A DNA stretch of 64,000 nucleotides from Streptomyces chrestomyceticus JCM 4735. GTDB lineage: Bacteria; Actinomycetota; Actinomycetes; Streptomycetales; Streptomycetaceae. Shown piece after piece: positions 1 through 8,956 of this stretch. Made by a program: the position numbers and the translations under genes. The DNA lies in assembly GCF_003865135.1 (NCBI RefSeq), contig NZ_BHZC01000001.1:5642001-5706000 (forward strand). Reading direction: 5' to 3'. The notes below the pieces were generated by a model. The model saw nothing but the letters and a program-made list of their open reading frames with translations. It was not told where the DNA came from and searched no databases. The number at the start of each line of letters is the position of its first letter. Position 1 is the stretch's first letter.

Positions 1-164
1 GGACGGTCCGGTGACGTCCGGCTTATTTCCCGCAACCCCGGCGGCTTTCCTACAACCCCGGCGGCCCCAGCGGTGTCGTATATACGCTCGATCTCACGCA
101 TCCGAGCATGTCCCGGCACGCACTCCTCCGCCCCACGCCGGGCCTCGATCCGTCAGGAGCAGTC

Positions 165-812
165 ATGCACGGCCCCGCCCCGGCAGCACCGCCGCACCGT
201 CCCGCGTCGCGCAGGACGGTCGTCCTGCTGCGCGTGGTCTTCGTGGCGCTGGCCGTGCTCAGCATCGGCTTCCTGGCCTGGCTGACGCTGCTGCGCGCCG
301 CGCTCGTGCAGCAGCGCCGGCCGCTGGGCTGGTGGGTGTTCGGCGCCGATCTGGTCCTCGTGTTCGCCGCGATCTTGCTCGCCAGCGGCCAGGACGAGAA
401 CTCCTGGCAGTCGAACGTCGCGGTGGTGGCGCTCCTCCTCCAGATGGCCGGGGCCGTCGTGTACTACCTCGTCGTCGACATCCGCGCGCAGCGCGTCCCG
501 CCGGAGTGGCCGCAGTACGGGGCGGTCGGCACGGGGGCCGGGTACGGCGCGACCGGCGCGGGGTACGGCTACCCGGGGCCGGCCGCGGCGGGGTACGGCT
601 ACCCCCGGCCCGAAACTGCGGGTTACGGCTACCCCGGACCGGCCCAGGCCCCCGCCCCTGCACCGGCCGCCCCGAACCCGTACGCCGGAGTCCAGCCGCC
701 GCACCAGCCGCCGCCCGCCTCCCCCTACCCGGCCCAGCCGCAGCGCATCGACCGCGTCCGCGCCGAACTGGACGAGCTGAGCGACTACCTCCGCAAGGAG
801 GAGGGGCGTTGA
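165..812 (+). CDS. Unrecognised three-helix membrane protein with Tyr-Gly-Pro repeats
   Basis: A 215-residue protein of unknown function. Three hydrophobic segments at about residues 19-45, 56-73 and 83-103 predict an integral membrane protein. A cytoplasmic or external tail of about 110 residues follows, rich in Gly, Tyr, Pro and Ala, with a GYGYPGPA-like unit repeated near residues 118-155. The tail ends in a charged, probably helical segment. The start at 165 is chosen because a CAGGAG ribosome site precedes it; an in-frame ATG at 108 has none. Its stop overlaps the start of the kinase gene, so the two are very likely co-translated and it may be a kinase partner or substrate (inference). 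Confidence 0.7.
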   Translation: MHGPAPAAPPHRPASRRTVVLLRVVFVALAVLSIGFLAWLTLLRAALVQQRRPLGWWVFGADLVLVFAAILLASGQDENSWQSNVAVVALLLQMAGAVVYYLVVDIRAQRVPPEWPQYGAVGTGAGYGATGAGYGYPGPAAAGYGYPRPETAGYGYPGPAQAPAPAPAAPNPYAGVQPPHQPPPASPYPAQPQRIDRVRAELDELSDYLRKEEGR

Positions 813-2542
813 ACGGACGCGTCGTCGCCGAGCGCTACGAACTCTCCGCGCTGCTCGGCCAAGGCGGCATGGGCCAGGTCTGGATCGCGTACGACCGCCG
901 CCTCGACCGCCGCGTCGGCGTCAAACTGCTGCGCCCCGACCGGGTGTCCGGCACCCCCGACGCGGAGGAGATGCGCCGCCGCTTCGTCCGCGAGTGCCGT
1001 GTCACCGCGCAGGTCGACCACCCCGGCCTGGTCACCGTGCACGACGCGGGCAGCGACGGCGACGACCTCTACCTCGTCATGCAGTACGTCGAGGGCGCCG
1101 ACCTCGCCGACCACCTGGCCGAGCACGAGCCGTACCCCTGGCCGTGGGCGGTCAGCGTCGCGGCGCAGCTCTGTGCCGTGCTGGCGTCCGTGCACGCCGT
1201 ACCGATCATCCACCGTGACCTGAAACCGCGGAACGTGATGGTCAAGCCGGACGGCACCCTCACCGTCCTCGACCTCGGCATCGCCGCCGCCCTGGACACC
1301 GACACCACCCGCCTGACCAGCACCGGATCGCCCATCGGCAGCCCCGCCTACATGGCGCCCGAGCAGGCGATGGGCGGCACGGTCGGCCCGTACACGGATC
1401 TGTACGCGCTCGGGGTGCTGCTGCACGAGCTGCTCAGCGGCGAGGTGCCGTTCGCCGGTTCCACGGCGCTGGGCGTGCTGCACCGCCACCTCTACGAGCC
1501 GCCCGTACCGGTCCGCCGTCTCCGGCCGGACGTGCCCGAACAACTGGAGGCACTCGTCCTGCGGCTGCTCGGCAAGGACCCGCAGGAGCGCCCCGCCGAC
1601 GCGCAGGAGGTCTACCGGGCACTGGTGCCGCTGCTGCCCACCCCGGCGCAGGGCCTGGCCGGTACGGGCACGGGCGCGCCGATGGACCCGACCCGCCCGT
1701 TCCTGCACCCGCACGCGCCGTGGCCCGCCCGCGCGGCGACGCCCCCGGCCCCGCAGCCGGTCGCGACGCCCCTGGCCCCGCAGCCGGTCGCGGCCATGAC
1801 CGCCGTACCGCAGCACGCCGTGGCCGTACCGCAGCAGACGACCGCGGCACCCGCGGCCTCTTTCACCCCGTCGCCCCCGTTCCCGCCCGCGGGCACCGAC
1901 CCGCGGACGTCCATGGGAACCGGCGGGACCGGCGGCTACGGGCTCCCGGGGGCCACCGACCCCCGGGCCCAGGGCGCCGGCGGCCCCGACGTCGCCGCGG
2001 CCGTGGACGAGGTCAAACGCCTCCTCGACCAGGGCCGCATCACCCACGCCGTGGACATCCTCGGCGGCATCCTGCCCGCGGCCGCCGCCCGGCACGGCGC
2101 CCACTCACCGGTCGTACGGTCCCTGCGCAAGCAGTACGCGGCCACCCTCATGGACGACGGCCAGTACCGCCGCGCCCTGCCGGAACTGCGCGCACTGGCC
2201 GAGGAATTCGGCCGCGACACCGGCCCCGGCCCGGCCCGGCAGGCGCTCCAGTTCCACTACGAGGCCGCCCAGTGCCTGGAGCAACTGGGCGAGGCCGGCC
2301 AGGCACTGGACGAGTACCGGGCCCTGCTGCCGCACTTCGAGCGCTACCCGGACGACCCCGTGCGGCCCCTGGAGATCCGCCGCTCCATCGGCCACCTCCT
2401 GCTCGCCCTCGGAGAACGCGGCGCCGCCCAGGAAACCCTCTCCCGCCTCCTGCACGACGCGGAACGCCTGCACGGCCCGCACGGCGCCTTCCCGGCGGAG
2501 GTCCGCCGCACCCTGTACTGGCTCGGACAGGTACGCGGCTGA
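809..2542 (+). CDS. Serine/threonine protein kinase with C-terminal TPR-like region
   Basis: A Hanks-type eukaryotic-like Ser/Thr kinase of 577 residues. Visible motifs are the glycine loop GQGGMG (residues 17-22), the ATP-binding Lys39 in VGVK, the catalytic HRD around residues 135-137, the DLG metal motif near 155, and an APE-type motif in MAPEQ. A Pro/Ala-rich linker (about 290-390) leads to a helical TPR-like region (about 400-577). No transmembrane helix is seen, unlike PknB, so it is probably soluble or tethered by the upstream membrane protein. A TTG start at 809 is chosen because GGAGGAGGGG lies directly before it and it overlaps the upstream stop. The longer upstream frame is low-complexity and out of step with the family. 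Confidence 0.88.
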   Translation: MNGRVVAERYELSALLGQGGMGQVWIAYDRRLDRRVGVKLLRPDRVSGTPDAEEMRRRFVRECRVTAQVDHPGLVTVHDAGSDGDDLYLVMQYVEGADLADHLAEHEPYPWPWAVSVAAQLCAVLASVHAVPIIHRDLKPRNVMVKPDGTLTVLDLGIAAALDTDTTRLTSTGSPIGSPAYMAPEQAMGGTVGPYTDLYALGVLLHELLSGEVPFAGSTALGVLHRHLYEPPVPVRRLRPDVPEQLEALVLRLLGKDPQERPADAQEVYRALVPLLPTPAQGLAGTGTGAPMDPTRPFLHPHAPWPARAATPPAPQPVATPLAPQPVAAMTAVPQHAVAVPQQTTAAPAASFTPSPPFPPAGTDPRTSMGTGGTGGYGLPGATDPRAQGAGGPDVAAAVDEVKRLLDQGRITHAVDILGGILPAAAARHGAHSPVVRSLRKQYAATLMDDGQYRRALPELRALAEEFGRDTGPGPARQALQFHYEAAQCLEQLGEAGQALDEYRALLPHFERYPDDPVRPLEIRRSIGHLLLALGERGAAQETLSRLLHDAERLHGPHGAFPAEVRRTLYWLGQVRG

Positions 2543-2715
2543 CCCGTGCGCGGCGGGGAAGGAAGGGAGGAGAAACCGCGTCCCGGACAACTCGTTGGTC
2601 GAATCGGTGGCCCGGACCCCGCGGACTCTTTAGCATCGGCATCGATCAACGCCAGGTCGGAAGAGCCGCACGTCGCACGTCGCCGTACCGTCGTCGCACC
2701 CTGCCAGGAGGCTTG

Positions 2716-3357
2716 ATGTTCCGCCGTAGGACCGCGCTTCCCGTTTCCGCCGCTGCCGCCCTGCTGGCCGCCCCGCTGCTCACGGCCTGCGGCACGGAGG
2801 CGCATCCCGGCGCCGCGGCCGTGGTGGACGGGCAGCGGATCAGCGTCTCGCAGCTCCAGTCGCGGGTACGGGACGTACGCGCCGCCCAGGAGAAGTCCCC
2901 GCAGGCCGCCCAACTGGTGGAGAACACCGGGAAGCTGAGCCCGGCCACCCTCAACGGCATGATCTTCGACCGGGTGCTGGAGCGCGGCGCGAAGGACGCC
3001 GGGGTCACCGTCTCCCGGCGGGACGTGCAGCAGTGGCGCGCGGCGGCCGAGCGCAGCGCGGGGGGCGCGGACCGGCTCAAGGAGATGTGGCTCCAGCAGG
3101 CCATCGCGCCTGGCGAGATCGACGCGGTGGTCCGCAACCAGCTCCTGCTGGACGGCGTCGCCAAGAGCCTCGGTGCCGACCGTGGGCAGCCGCAGGGCCA
3201 GCAGCGGCTCGCCGAGTCGCTGGCCAAGACGTCCCGGAAGATGCACATCGACGTCAATCCGCGTTACGGGAAGTGGGACGACAGCCAGGTCGTCCTCGGC
3301 GGGACGAAGGAGCCGTGGGTCAAGGACGTGACGGGCGCGGGGCAGCGGCAGACCTGA
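2716..3357 (+). CDS. SurA N-terminal-domain lipoprotein
   Basis: A 213-residue exported lipoprotein. The signal peptide ends in lipobox LLTAC with the lipid-modified Cys at residue 25. The mature part begins with AAAVVDGQRISVSQLQ, the typical start of SurA/PrsA-type chaperone N-terminal domains, followed by amphipathic helices. No parvulin isomerase domain follows, so it would be a chaperone-like or binding domain alone, on the outer face of the membrane. A CAGGAGG site precedes ATG 2716. It sits just upstream of mazG on the same strand, with a gap of about 100 bases; a functional link is not evident. Its role in exported-protein folding is inference from the family. Confidence 0.8.
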   Translation: MFRRRTALPVSAAAALLAAPLLTACGTEAHPGAAAVVDGQRISVSQLQSRVRDVRAAQEKSPQAAQLVENTGKLSPATLNGMIFDRVLERGAKDAGVTVSRRDVQQWRAAAERSAGGADRLKEMWLQQAIAPGEIDAVVRNQLLLDGVAKSLGADRGQPQGQQRLAESLAKTSRKMHIDVNPRYGKWDDSQVVLGGTKEPWVKDVTGAGQRQT

Positions 3358-3454
3358 TCCGGGCCGGGGGAGCGGGCGGGCCGTACGGTTCCGGTGCCGC
3401 CGCCGGCTCCGGGCGGACGGTCGCGCTGTCGGTGCCGTGCGTTACGTTCGTCGG

Positions 3455-4465
3455 GTGAACGCTGACGCCACCGACGCCCCCGGCACTCCGCAGGCCCCGG
3501 CCCCCGGCCGCCTGGTCCTGCTCACGACCAGCCACCGGGTCGCGCCCGGCCTGCTGTCCTGGCCCGCCTGGCAGACGCTGCGCGCCGCCGACCTCGTGCT
3601 GTGCGCCGACACCGCCCACCCGCAGCTCCCGTATCTGCGCGAGGCGGGCGTCGCGGTCGGCTCGGACGTGCCGGGCGCCCGGGAGCTGGTGGAGTTCTGC
3701 CGGATCGGGGACCGTACGGCGGTCGTGATCACCTCGGCCGACGGCGACTCGGAGCTGACCGACGGCCTGGCCCGGATGGCGGGCTCCGGCCGGGAGACCA
3801 TGCCGGACCTGGAGCTGCTGCCCGGGTCGTACGACCTGCCGGGCGCCCGTCTGCTCGATCTCGTGCAGGTCATGGACCGGATCCGCCGCCAGTGCCCGTG
3901 GAGCGGCGTGCGCACCCACGAGGACCTGGCGAAGTACGGCATCGAGGAGATGTACGAGCTGGTCGAGGCCATCGAGGAGGGCGACCGGGAGGCGCTGCGC
4001 GAGGAGCTGGGCGATGTGCTCCTCCAGGTCGTCTTCCACGCCCGGATCGCCCAGGAGGACCCGGACGAGCCGTTCTCCGTCGACGATGTGGCGGGCACGC
4101 TCGTGGACAAGCTGATCCGCCGCCACCCGCACATCTTCGGCGAGGAGGCCGCGCACACCCCGGAGGACGTGAAGGCGCACTGGCTGCGGGAGAAGGCGGC
4201 CGAGAAGCAGCGCACCTCGGTCACCGAAGGCATTCCGCTCGGTCAGCCCGCGCTGGCGCTGGCCGGCAAGCTGGCCTCGCGGGCGCGCGCGTCCGGTATC
4301 GACGCCCTGCCCGCGGGCGAGGGCATCGGGTACGAGCTGCTCGCCCTCGCCGTACGGGCCGAGGCGGCCGGTACGGACCCGGAGACCGCGTTGCGCGCCG
4401 CCGCCCGTACCTACCGGGACGCGATCCGGTCCGCCGAGGAGGCGGCCTCCGGCGCCGCGGACTGA
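3455..4465 (+). CDS. mazG: MazG family nucleoside triphosphate pyrophosphohydrolase
   Basis: A 336-residue protein that should hydrolyse nucleoside triphosphates to the monophosphate and pyrophosphate, a house-cleaning function. The MazG domain lies at about residues 127-235, with the acidic metal-binding helices EEMYELVEAIEE and REELGDVLLQ. The N-terminal 110 residues resemble the reduced methylase-like domain of YabN-type fusions. I chose GTG 3455: a -10-like TACGTT ends six bases before it and no ribosome site is seen, so the mRNA may be leaderless. An in-frame GTG at 3437 is the alternative. The last 55 bases overlap the convergent MFS gene. Confidence 0.85.
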   Translation: MNADATDAPGTPQAPAPGRLVLLTTSHRVAPGLLSWPAWQTLRAADLVLCADTAHPQLPYLREAGVAVGSDVPGARELVEFCRIGDRTAVVITSADGDSELTDGLARMAGSGRETMPDLELLPGSYDLPGARLLDLVQVMDRIRRQCPWSGVRTHEDLAKYGIEEMYELVEAIEEGDREALREELGDVLLQVVFHARIAQEDPDEPFSVDDVAGTLVDKLIRRHPHIFGEEAAHTPEDVKAHWLREKAAEKQRTSVTEGIPLGQPALALAGKLASRARASGIDALPAGEGIGYELLALAVRAEAAGTDPETALRAAARTYRDAIRSAEEAASGAAD

Positions 4466-5676
4466 GCCCCGGGCCGCCTGCCGCGGGCGCGCAGCCGTTC
4501 GGCCGTCCAGACGGCGGCCACGGCCGCGCCCAGCGACGCGCCCACGGCGCACACTCCGGCCCAGCCGGCCGCGCCCCACACCGCCGAGGTGAGCGCCGAG
4601 CCGACCGCGCCGCCGACGAAGTAGCTCGTCATGTAGGCGGAGTTGAGGCGGTTACGGGCCTCCGGGCGCACCGCGTAGACCAGGTTCTGGTTGCTGATGT
4701 GCACCGCCTGCACCGCCGCGTCCAGGACGACCACCCCGGCCAGCAGGGCCACCAGCGGCCAGACACCGCCCGCGCCCCCGGCCGCCAGCAGCGCCCAGGA
4801 GCCGAGCAGCAGGAACCCGCCGAGGCCGGTGACCCGGTGGGCCAGGCCCCGGTCGGCCAGCCGCCCGGCGACCGAGGCGGACAGCGATCCGGCCGCGCCC
4901 ACCAGGCCCAGCAGCCCGATCGCCGACTCCGACCAGCCGTAGGAGGGGCCGGACATCAGGAAGGCCATCGCCGTCCACAGCACACTGAACGCGGCGAAGG
5001 ACAGCGCGCCGAGCGCGGCCCGCCAGCGCAGCACCGGTTCCTGTACGAAGAGGGCGAGCGTGGAGCGGATCAGCGCGGGGTAGCGCAGTCCGGCGCCGGT
5101 GTGCAGCGCGGGCAGTCGCAGCCGCAGCAGTACGGCCATCAGCAGCATCAGGCCCGCGTTGACCCAGTAGACGGTGCGCCAGCCGCCGAGGTCGGCCAGC
5201 AGCCCGGCGGCCGTACGGGCCAGCAGGATGCCCAGCAGCAGCCCGGTCATGACGGTGCCGACCGTACGGCCGCGTTCGGCGGGCGGCGCGAGGGAGGCCG
5301 CGTACGGGACGACGACCTGGGCGGCGACGGAGGTCAGGCCGGTGAGGGCGGTGCCGACCAGCAGCAGCGTCCCGTTGGGCGCGCTGGCCGTCACGGTCAG
5401 GAAGACCGCGGTGGCCGCGGTCAGGCCCACCGCCAGCCGCCGCCGCTCCAGCAGGTCACCGAGCGGTACGAGGAACAGCAGCCCGAGCCCGTAGCCGACC
5501 TGCGCGACAGTCACCACCAGTGCGGCGGTGGCCGCTCCCATGTGGAGGTCGTGGCCTATGACGTCCAGCAGCGGCTGGGCGAAGTAGTTGCCCGCCACCG
5601 ACAGGCCGGTCGCCACGGACATCAGCAGCAGCGTGCCGCGCCCCAGCCCGGGATGTCCCTCTACCTGGGAAGCCAT
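4411..5676 (-). CDS. MFS transporter, drug-efflux type
   Basis: A 421-residue major facilitator with about 12 hydrophobic segments. The inter-helix motif PLGDLLERRRL between helices 2 and 3 corresponds to the family signature, and GLLLGILLARTAAGLLADLGGWR matches the antiporter motif area of the AraJ/YgaY-like efflux group. It should export a small molecule by proton antiport; the substrate is unknown. ATG 5676 is preceded by AAAGGGA. The divergently placed LysR gene and the inverted repeats between them suggest that LysR controls it. The 3' end runs 55 bases into the end of mazG. Confidence 0.85.
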   Translation of the reverse strand: MASQVEGHPGLGRGTLLLMSVATGLSVAGNYFAQPLLDVIGHDLHMGAATAALVVTVAQVGYGLGLLFLVPLGDLLERRRLAVGLTAATAVFLTVTASAPNGTLLLVGTALTGLTSVAAQVVVPYAASLAPPAERGRTVGTVMTGLLLGILLARTAAGLLADLGGWRTVYWVNAGLMLLMAVLLRLRLPALHTGAGLRYPALIRSTLALFVQEPVLRWRAALGALSFAAFSVLWTAMAFLMSGPSYGWSESAIGLLGLVGAAGSLSASVAGRLADRGLAHRVTGLGGFLLLGSWALLAAGGAGGVWPLVALLAGVVVLDAAVQAVHISNQNLVYAVRPEARNRLNSAYMTSYFVGGAVGSALTSAVWGAAGWAGVCAVGASLGAAVAAVWTAERLRARGRRPGAQSAAPEAASSADRIASR

Positions 5677-5756
5677 CGGGTCCCTTTCTTTACGACTTTG
5701 CACGGCGCGTCACCCTGTCGGTGATGCTCCGGCCCTCAGCTTCCGCCGCGTCACAC

Positions 5757-5808
5757 GATGAGTCCAACGCATAGTTTTCATCGCATTCATCGTGAAGCGC
5801 GATGGATG
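5757..5808. promoter_or_regulatory. Candidate LysR operator between MFS and LysR genes
   Basis: The divergent spacer holds CATTCATCG (5784-5792) and CGATGGATG (5800-5808), an inverted repeat with one mismatch. An outer pair CGATGAG (5757-5763) and TTCATCG (5777-5783) uses the same ATCG core. LysR regulators usually bind such dyads next to the divergent target; assignment is inference. Confidence 0.45.
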
Positions 5809-5847
5809 AGCCCCGCCGGGCGTCCCCGGCTGGCTACGCTCGCCGCC

Positions 5848-6810
5848 ATGGAGCTGCAACAGATGCGGTACGTGGTCGCGGTCGCCGAGACCGGCGGTTT
5901 CACCCGCGCCGCCGAACGCTGCCACGTCGTGCAGTCCGCGCTCAGCCACCAGATCGCCCGCCTGGAGAAGGAGCTGGGCGCCCGGCTCTTCCACCGGACC
6001 AGCCGCAGCGTGCGGCTGACGGCGGCGGGGGAGGCGTTCGTACCGGTCGCCCGGCAGGCGCTGGAGGCGGCCGAGCGGGCCCGCGCCGAGGTGGAGGCGG
6101 CGGCCGGCGAGGTGCGCGGACGGCTCGCCGTCGGGGCGATCTCCACCGTCGCGGCCGTCGACCTGGCCCGCGAGCTGGGCTCCTACCGCGCCCGCTACCC
6201 GCAGGTGCGCATCAGCCTGCGCATGGAGATGAGCGAGCGACTGATCGACCAGGTCCGGCAGGGCTCGCTGGACGTCGCCTTCGTCGGCCTGGTGCCCGGC
6301 GCCCGCAGTCCGGGCGTACGGGAGCGGGCCCTGGCCCACGGCGAGCTGGTCGCCGTCGTACCGCCGGACCATCCGCTGGCGGGCCGGGAGTGGACGGACC
6401 TACGGCGGCTGGCCGAGGAGACCTTCGTCGACTTCACGGCCGGGTCGGCGGCGCGCCGCCAGCGGGACGACGCGTTCCGCGCGGCGGGCCTGACGACCGA
6501 GGTGGCCTTCGAGGTGACCACCGTGGAGTTCCTGGCCAAGCTGGTCCGCGCCGGGCTCGGCATCGGCATGGTGCCGCTGGCGTTCGCCGCGGAACTGCCC
6601 GGACTGAGCGTGGTGCGCGTCCCCGACGCGCCCGCCCGGGTCGAACGCGTCGTCTGGAGCGCCCGCGGTCCCTCCCCGGCAGCCGCGGCCTTCCTGCGTG
6701 CCCTGGGGGTGGACCCCGACGAGCCGGACCCGGGCTCCGGTCTACGTGGGCCGGACCCGGGACCCGCCGTACGCGAGCCGGACCCGGACTCCGCCGTACG
6801 GGGGACATGA
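5848..6810 (+). CDS. LysR family transcriptional regulator
   Basis: A 320-residue LTTR. The N-terminal winged helix-turn-helix is intact (residues 1-60: MELQQMRYVVAVAETG, then the RAAERCHVVQSALSHQIARL helices), followed by the linker helix and an effector-binding domain (about 90-290). The C-terminal tail repeats a PDPxxxxRG-like unit and is probably disordered. ATG 5848 lies seven bases after a -10-like TACGCT (5835-5840) and has no ribosome site, which fits a leaderless mRNA. It is divergent from the MFS exporter and is its likely regulator; the effector is unknown. Confidence 0.88.
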   Translation: MELQQMRYVVAVAETGGFTRAAERCHVVQSALSHQIARLEKELGARLFHRTSRSVRLTAAGEAFVPVARQALEAAERARAEVEAAAGEVRGRLAVGAISTVAAVDLARELGSYRARYPQVRISLRMEMSERLIDQVRQGSLDVAFVGLVPGARSPGVRERALAHGELVAVVPPDHPLAGREWTDLRRLAEETFVDFTAGSAARRQRDDAFRAAGLTTEVAFEVTTVEFLAKLVRAGLGIGMVPLAFAAELPGLSVVRVPDAPARVERVVWSARGPSPAAAAFLRALGVDPDEPDPGSGLRGPDPGPAVREPDPDSAVRGT

Positions 6811-6918
6811 ACCCGCGCCCCGAGCCGGTGACCAGCGGATTCGCGCGGGCACCGGCCTGCGGGCCGGGCGCCGGGGCCGCCCGCGCATCGTCACCGCCCA
6901 CCCGGGTACCCGGGTCCA

Positions 6919-7317
6919 ATGACAGCAACGATCGCTTCGACCACACCGGCCCAGGACGGCACGGCCGTCCAGCAGGCCGTGGACCTCACGCGGGACATGG
7001 TCGTCGGCACCGGTCCGCTGATCGCCGGGATCGTCATCGTCGCGGGGCTGATCCTCGCCGTGGTCTACGGCAGGCGCCGCCGGGACCGTGAGCCCGACCC
7101 GCCCGAGCCGGAGACCCAGCCGACCCCGCCCAAGAACCCGACCGGGTACGAGAGCGAGCTGCGCGACCCGAACGAGGTGCCGCGCGACGGCGACCACCGG
7201 CTGACCCCGCACGAACTGCCCGACTACGGCAACGCCCCCACCCGGCACGGCGCCGACCAGGACCGGGAGCGCAAGCGCTGGCAGGACGGGCACAGCGGGT
7301 CCTTCGGCGGGGGTTAA
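6919..7317 (+). CDS. DUF6479-type small single-pass membrane protein
   Basis: A 132-residue protein. One hydrophobic helix (about residues 33-51, PLIAGIVIVAGLILAVVYG) is followed by RRRRDRE and a long polar, Pro/Glu/Asp-rich tail ending in Gly residues. This layout is familiar from the DUF6479 proteins found throughout Streptomyces; their function is unknown. The cytoplasmic tail is probably disordered. It ends nine bases before the P450 gene, but that gene may have its own promoter overlapping this stop codon. Confidence 0.75.
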   Translation: MTATIASTTPAQDGTAVQQAVDLTRDMVVGTGPLIAGIVIVAGLILAVVYGRRRRDREPDPPEPETQPTPPKNPTGYESELRDPNEVPRDGDHRLTPHELPDYGNAPTRHGADQDRERKRWQDGHSGSFGGG

Positions 7318-7326
7318 CGTCGAGGG

Positions 7327-8688
7327 GTGCGACCGCAGACCCCTTTCCCCGCCGATCCCCCCGCCGATCTCCCCTCCGGCGGGCGGCCCGCCGATCCCGC
7401 CGGGGCCGGGCCCGGCTGCCCCGTGACCGGCCCCGCGGCCGCTCCCGCCTGCCCGGAACTGTTCACCTGGGAGTTCGCCTCCGATCCGTACCCGGCGTAC
7501 GCCTGGCTGCGCGAGCACGCGCCCGTGCACCGGACGCGGCTGCCCAGCGGCGTCGAAGCCTGGCTGGTGACCCGGTACACGGACGCGCGGCAGGCGCTCG
7601 CCGACACCCGGCTGTCGAAGAACCCGGTGCACCACAGCGAGGCCGCGCACGGCAAGGGCAAGGTCGGCATCCCCGGCGAGCGCGGCGCCAACCTGATGAC
7701 CCACCTGCTCAACATCGACCCGCCGGACCACACCCGGCTGCGCCGGCTGGTCTCCAAGGCGTTCACTCCGCGCCGTATCGCCCGGTTCGCGCCGCGCGTA
7801 CAGGAACTGACCGACTCCTTCATCGACTCCTTCGCGGAGCGCGGCGAGGCCGACCTCATCCACGAGTTCGCCTTCCCGCTGCCCATCTACGCCATCTGCG
7901 ACCTGCTCGGCGTCCCGCGCGAGGACCAGGACGACTTCCGCGACTGGGCCGGGATGATGATCCGGCACGGCGGCGGGCCGCGCGGCGGTGTCGCCCGGTC
8001 GGTGAAGAAGATGCGCGGCTACCTCGCCGAGCTGATCCACCGCAAGCGCGAAACGCTCGGCGACGAGGGCGCCGACGACCTGATCTCCGGTCTGATCCGC
8101 GCCTCCGACCACGGCGAGCACCTGACCGAGAACGAGGCCGCCGCGATGGCCTTCATCCTCCTGTTCGCGGGCTTCGAGACCACCGTCAACCTCATCGGCA
8201 ACGGCGTGTACCAACTGCTGCGCCACCCCGAGCAGCGGCAACTGCTCCAGAAGGCCGCCGCCGAGGGCGACGAGGGGCTGCTCGCCACCGGCGTCGAGGA
8301 GCTGCTGCGCTACGACGGCCCGGTCGAGCTGGCCACCTGGCGCTTCGCCACCCGGGACCTCACCCTCGGCGGGCAGCGGATCGCCGAGGGCGACCCGGTC
8401 CTGGTCGTCCTGGCCGCCGCCGACCGCGACCCCGAGCGCTTCCCGGGGCCGGACGTCCTGGACCTCTCCCGCCGCGACAACCAGCACCTCGGGTACGGCC
8501 ACGGCATCCACTACTGTCTGGGCGCGCCGCTGGCCCGCCTCGAAGGGCAGACCGCGATAGCCACCCTGCTGACCCGGCTGCCGGACCTCCGGCTCGGCGC
8601 CGACCCGGACGAACTGCGCTGGCGCGGCGGTCTGATCATGCGCGGGCTGCGGGCGCTGCCGGTGGAGTTCACCCCCGTACGCGGGTGA
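7327..8688 (+). CDS. Cytochrome P450, CYP107-like
   Basis: A 453-residue bacterial class I P450 monooxygenase. The I-helix oxygen-binding motif AGFETT, the K-helix ELLR (ExxR) and the heme loop GYGHGIHYCLG with proximal Cys397 are all present, so it should be active. The first 45 residues are a Pro/Ala/Gly-rich extension. Sequence feel (NIDPPDHTRLRRLVSKAFTPRR) is that of the CYP107 group that oxidises macrolides, steroids and other lipophilic molecules. No ferredoxin or reductase is adjacent, so redox partners must come from elsewhere. GTG 7327 follows TAACGT by six bases, consistent with a leaderless transcript. The substrate is unknown. Confidence 0.88.
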   Translation: MRPQTPFPADPPADLPSGGRPADPAGAGPGCPVTGPAAAPACPELFTWEFASDPYPAYAWLREHAPVHRTRLPSGVEAWLVTRYTDARQALADTRLSKNPVHHSEAAHGKGKVGIPGERGANLMTHLLNIDPPDHTRLRRLVSKAFTPRRIARFAPRVQELTDSFIDSFAERGEADLIHEFAFPLPIYAICDLLGVPREDQDDFRDWAGMMIRHGGGPRGGVARSVKKMRGYLAELIHRKRETLGDEGADDLISGLIRASDHGEHLTENEAAAMAFILLFAGFETTVNLIGNGVYQLLRHPEQRQLLQKAAAEGDEGLLATGVEELLRYDGPVELATWRFATRDLTLGGQRIAEGDPVLVVLAAADRDPERFPGPDVLDLSRRDNQHLGYGHGIHYCLGAPLARLEGQTAIATLLTRLPDLRLGADPDELRWRGGLIMRGLRALPVEFTPVRG

Positions 8689-8772
8689 TGCCGCACCTGT
8701 ACAAAGGAGACGTCACCTCCGTACGAAGGGGACGTCGTGCCCGTCCGTACAGGGTCGGGAGCCCGGCCGTAC

Positions 8773-8806
8773 GTGACAACCCGTCAGCCCGTGACCTGAG
8801 CGTGAT
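8773..8806 (+). promoter_or_regulatory. GTGAC direct repeats upstream of rpf gene (possible MtrA-type site)
   Basis: GTGAC (8773-8777), GTCAG (8783-8787), GTGAC (8791-8795) and GTGAT (8802-8806) occur with roughly helical spacing. The last pair, GTGAC-N6-GTGAT, resembles the paired GTNAC boxes bound by actinobacterial MtrA, which is known to act on rpf genes. This is inference from pattern only. Confidence 0.35.
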
Positions 8807-8835
8807 CTCCGCTACACCGGCTTGTGACGGACCGG

Positions 8836-8874
8836 CCGCCCCGCTACTTTCAACCGTTTGAAAGGCCGGGGCGG
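8836..8874. terminator. Hairpin between P450 and rpf gene
   Basis: Arms CCGCCCCG (8836-8843) with CGGGGCGG (8867-8874), and CTTTCAA (8847-8853) with TTGAAAG (8858-8864), form an interrupted 15-pair stem with loop CCGT. It could end P450 transcription or structure the rpf leader; there is no T-run. Confidence 0.45.
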
Positions 8875-8956
8875 GCGGCGCGGCAGCGCACAGGCCACGC
8901 AGCCGACGGCGCCGGCCTCTCGACGACAACTCAACCGCCGCTCGAAAGGCAACCGC

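Noticed and set aside
520..650. Repeats that could suggest a CRISPR array or tandem element
   Set aside because: They are in-frame coding repeats of GYGYPGPA in the first gene; there are no equal spacers. No CRISPR array was seen in the window.
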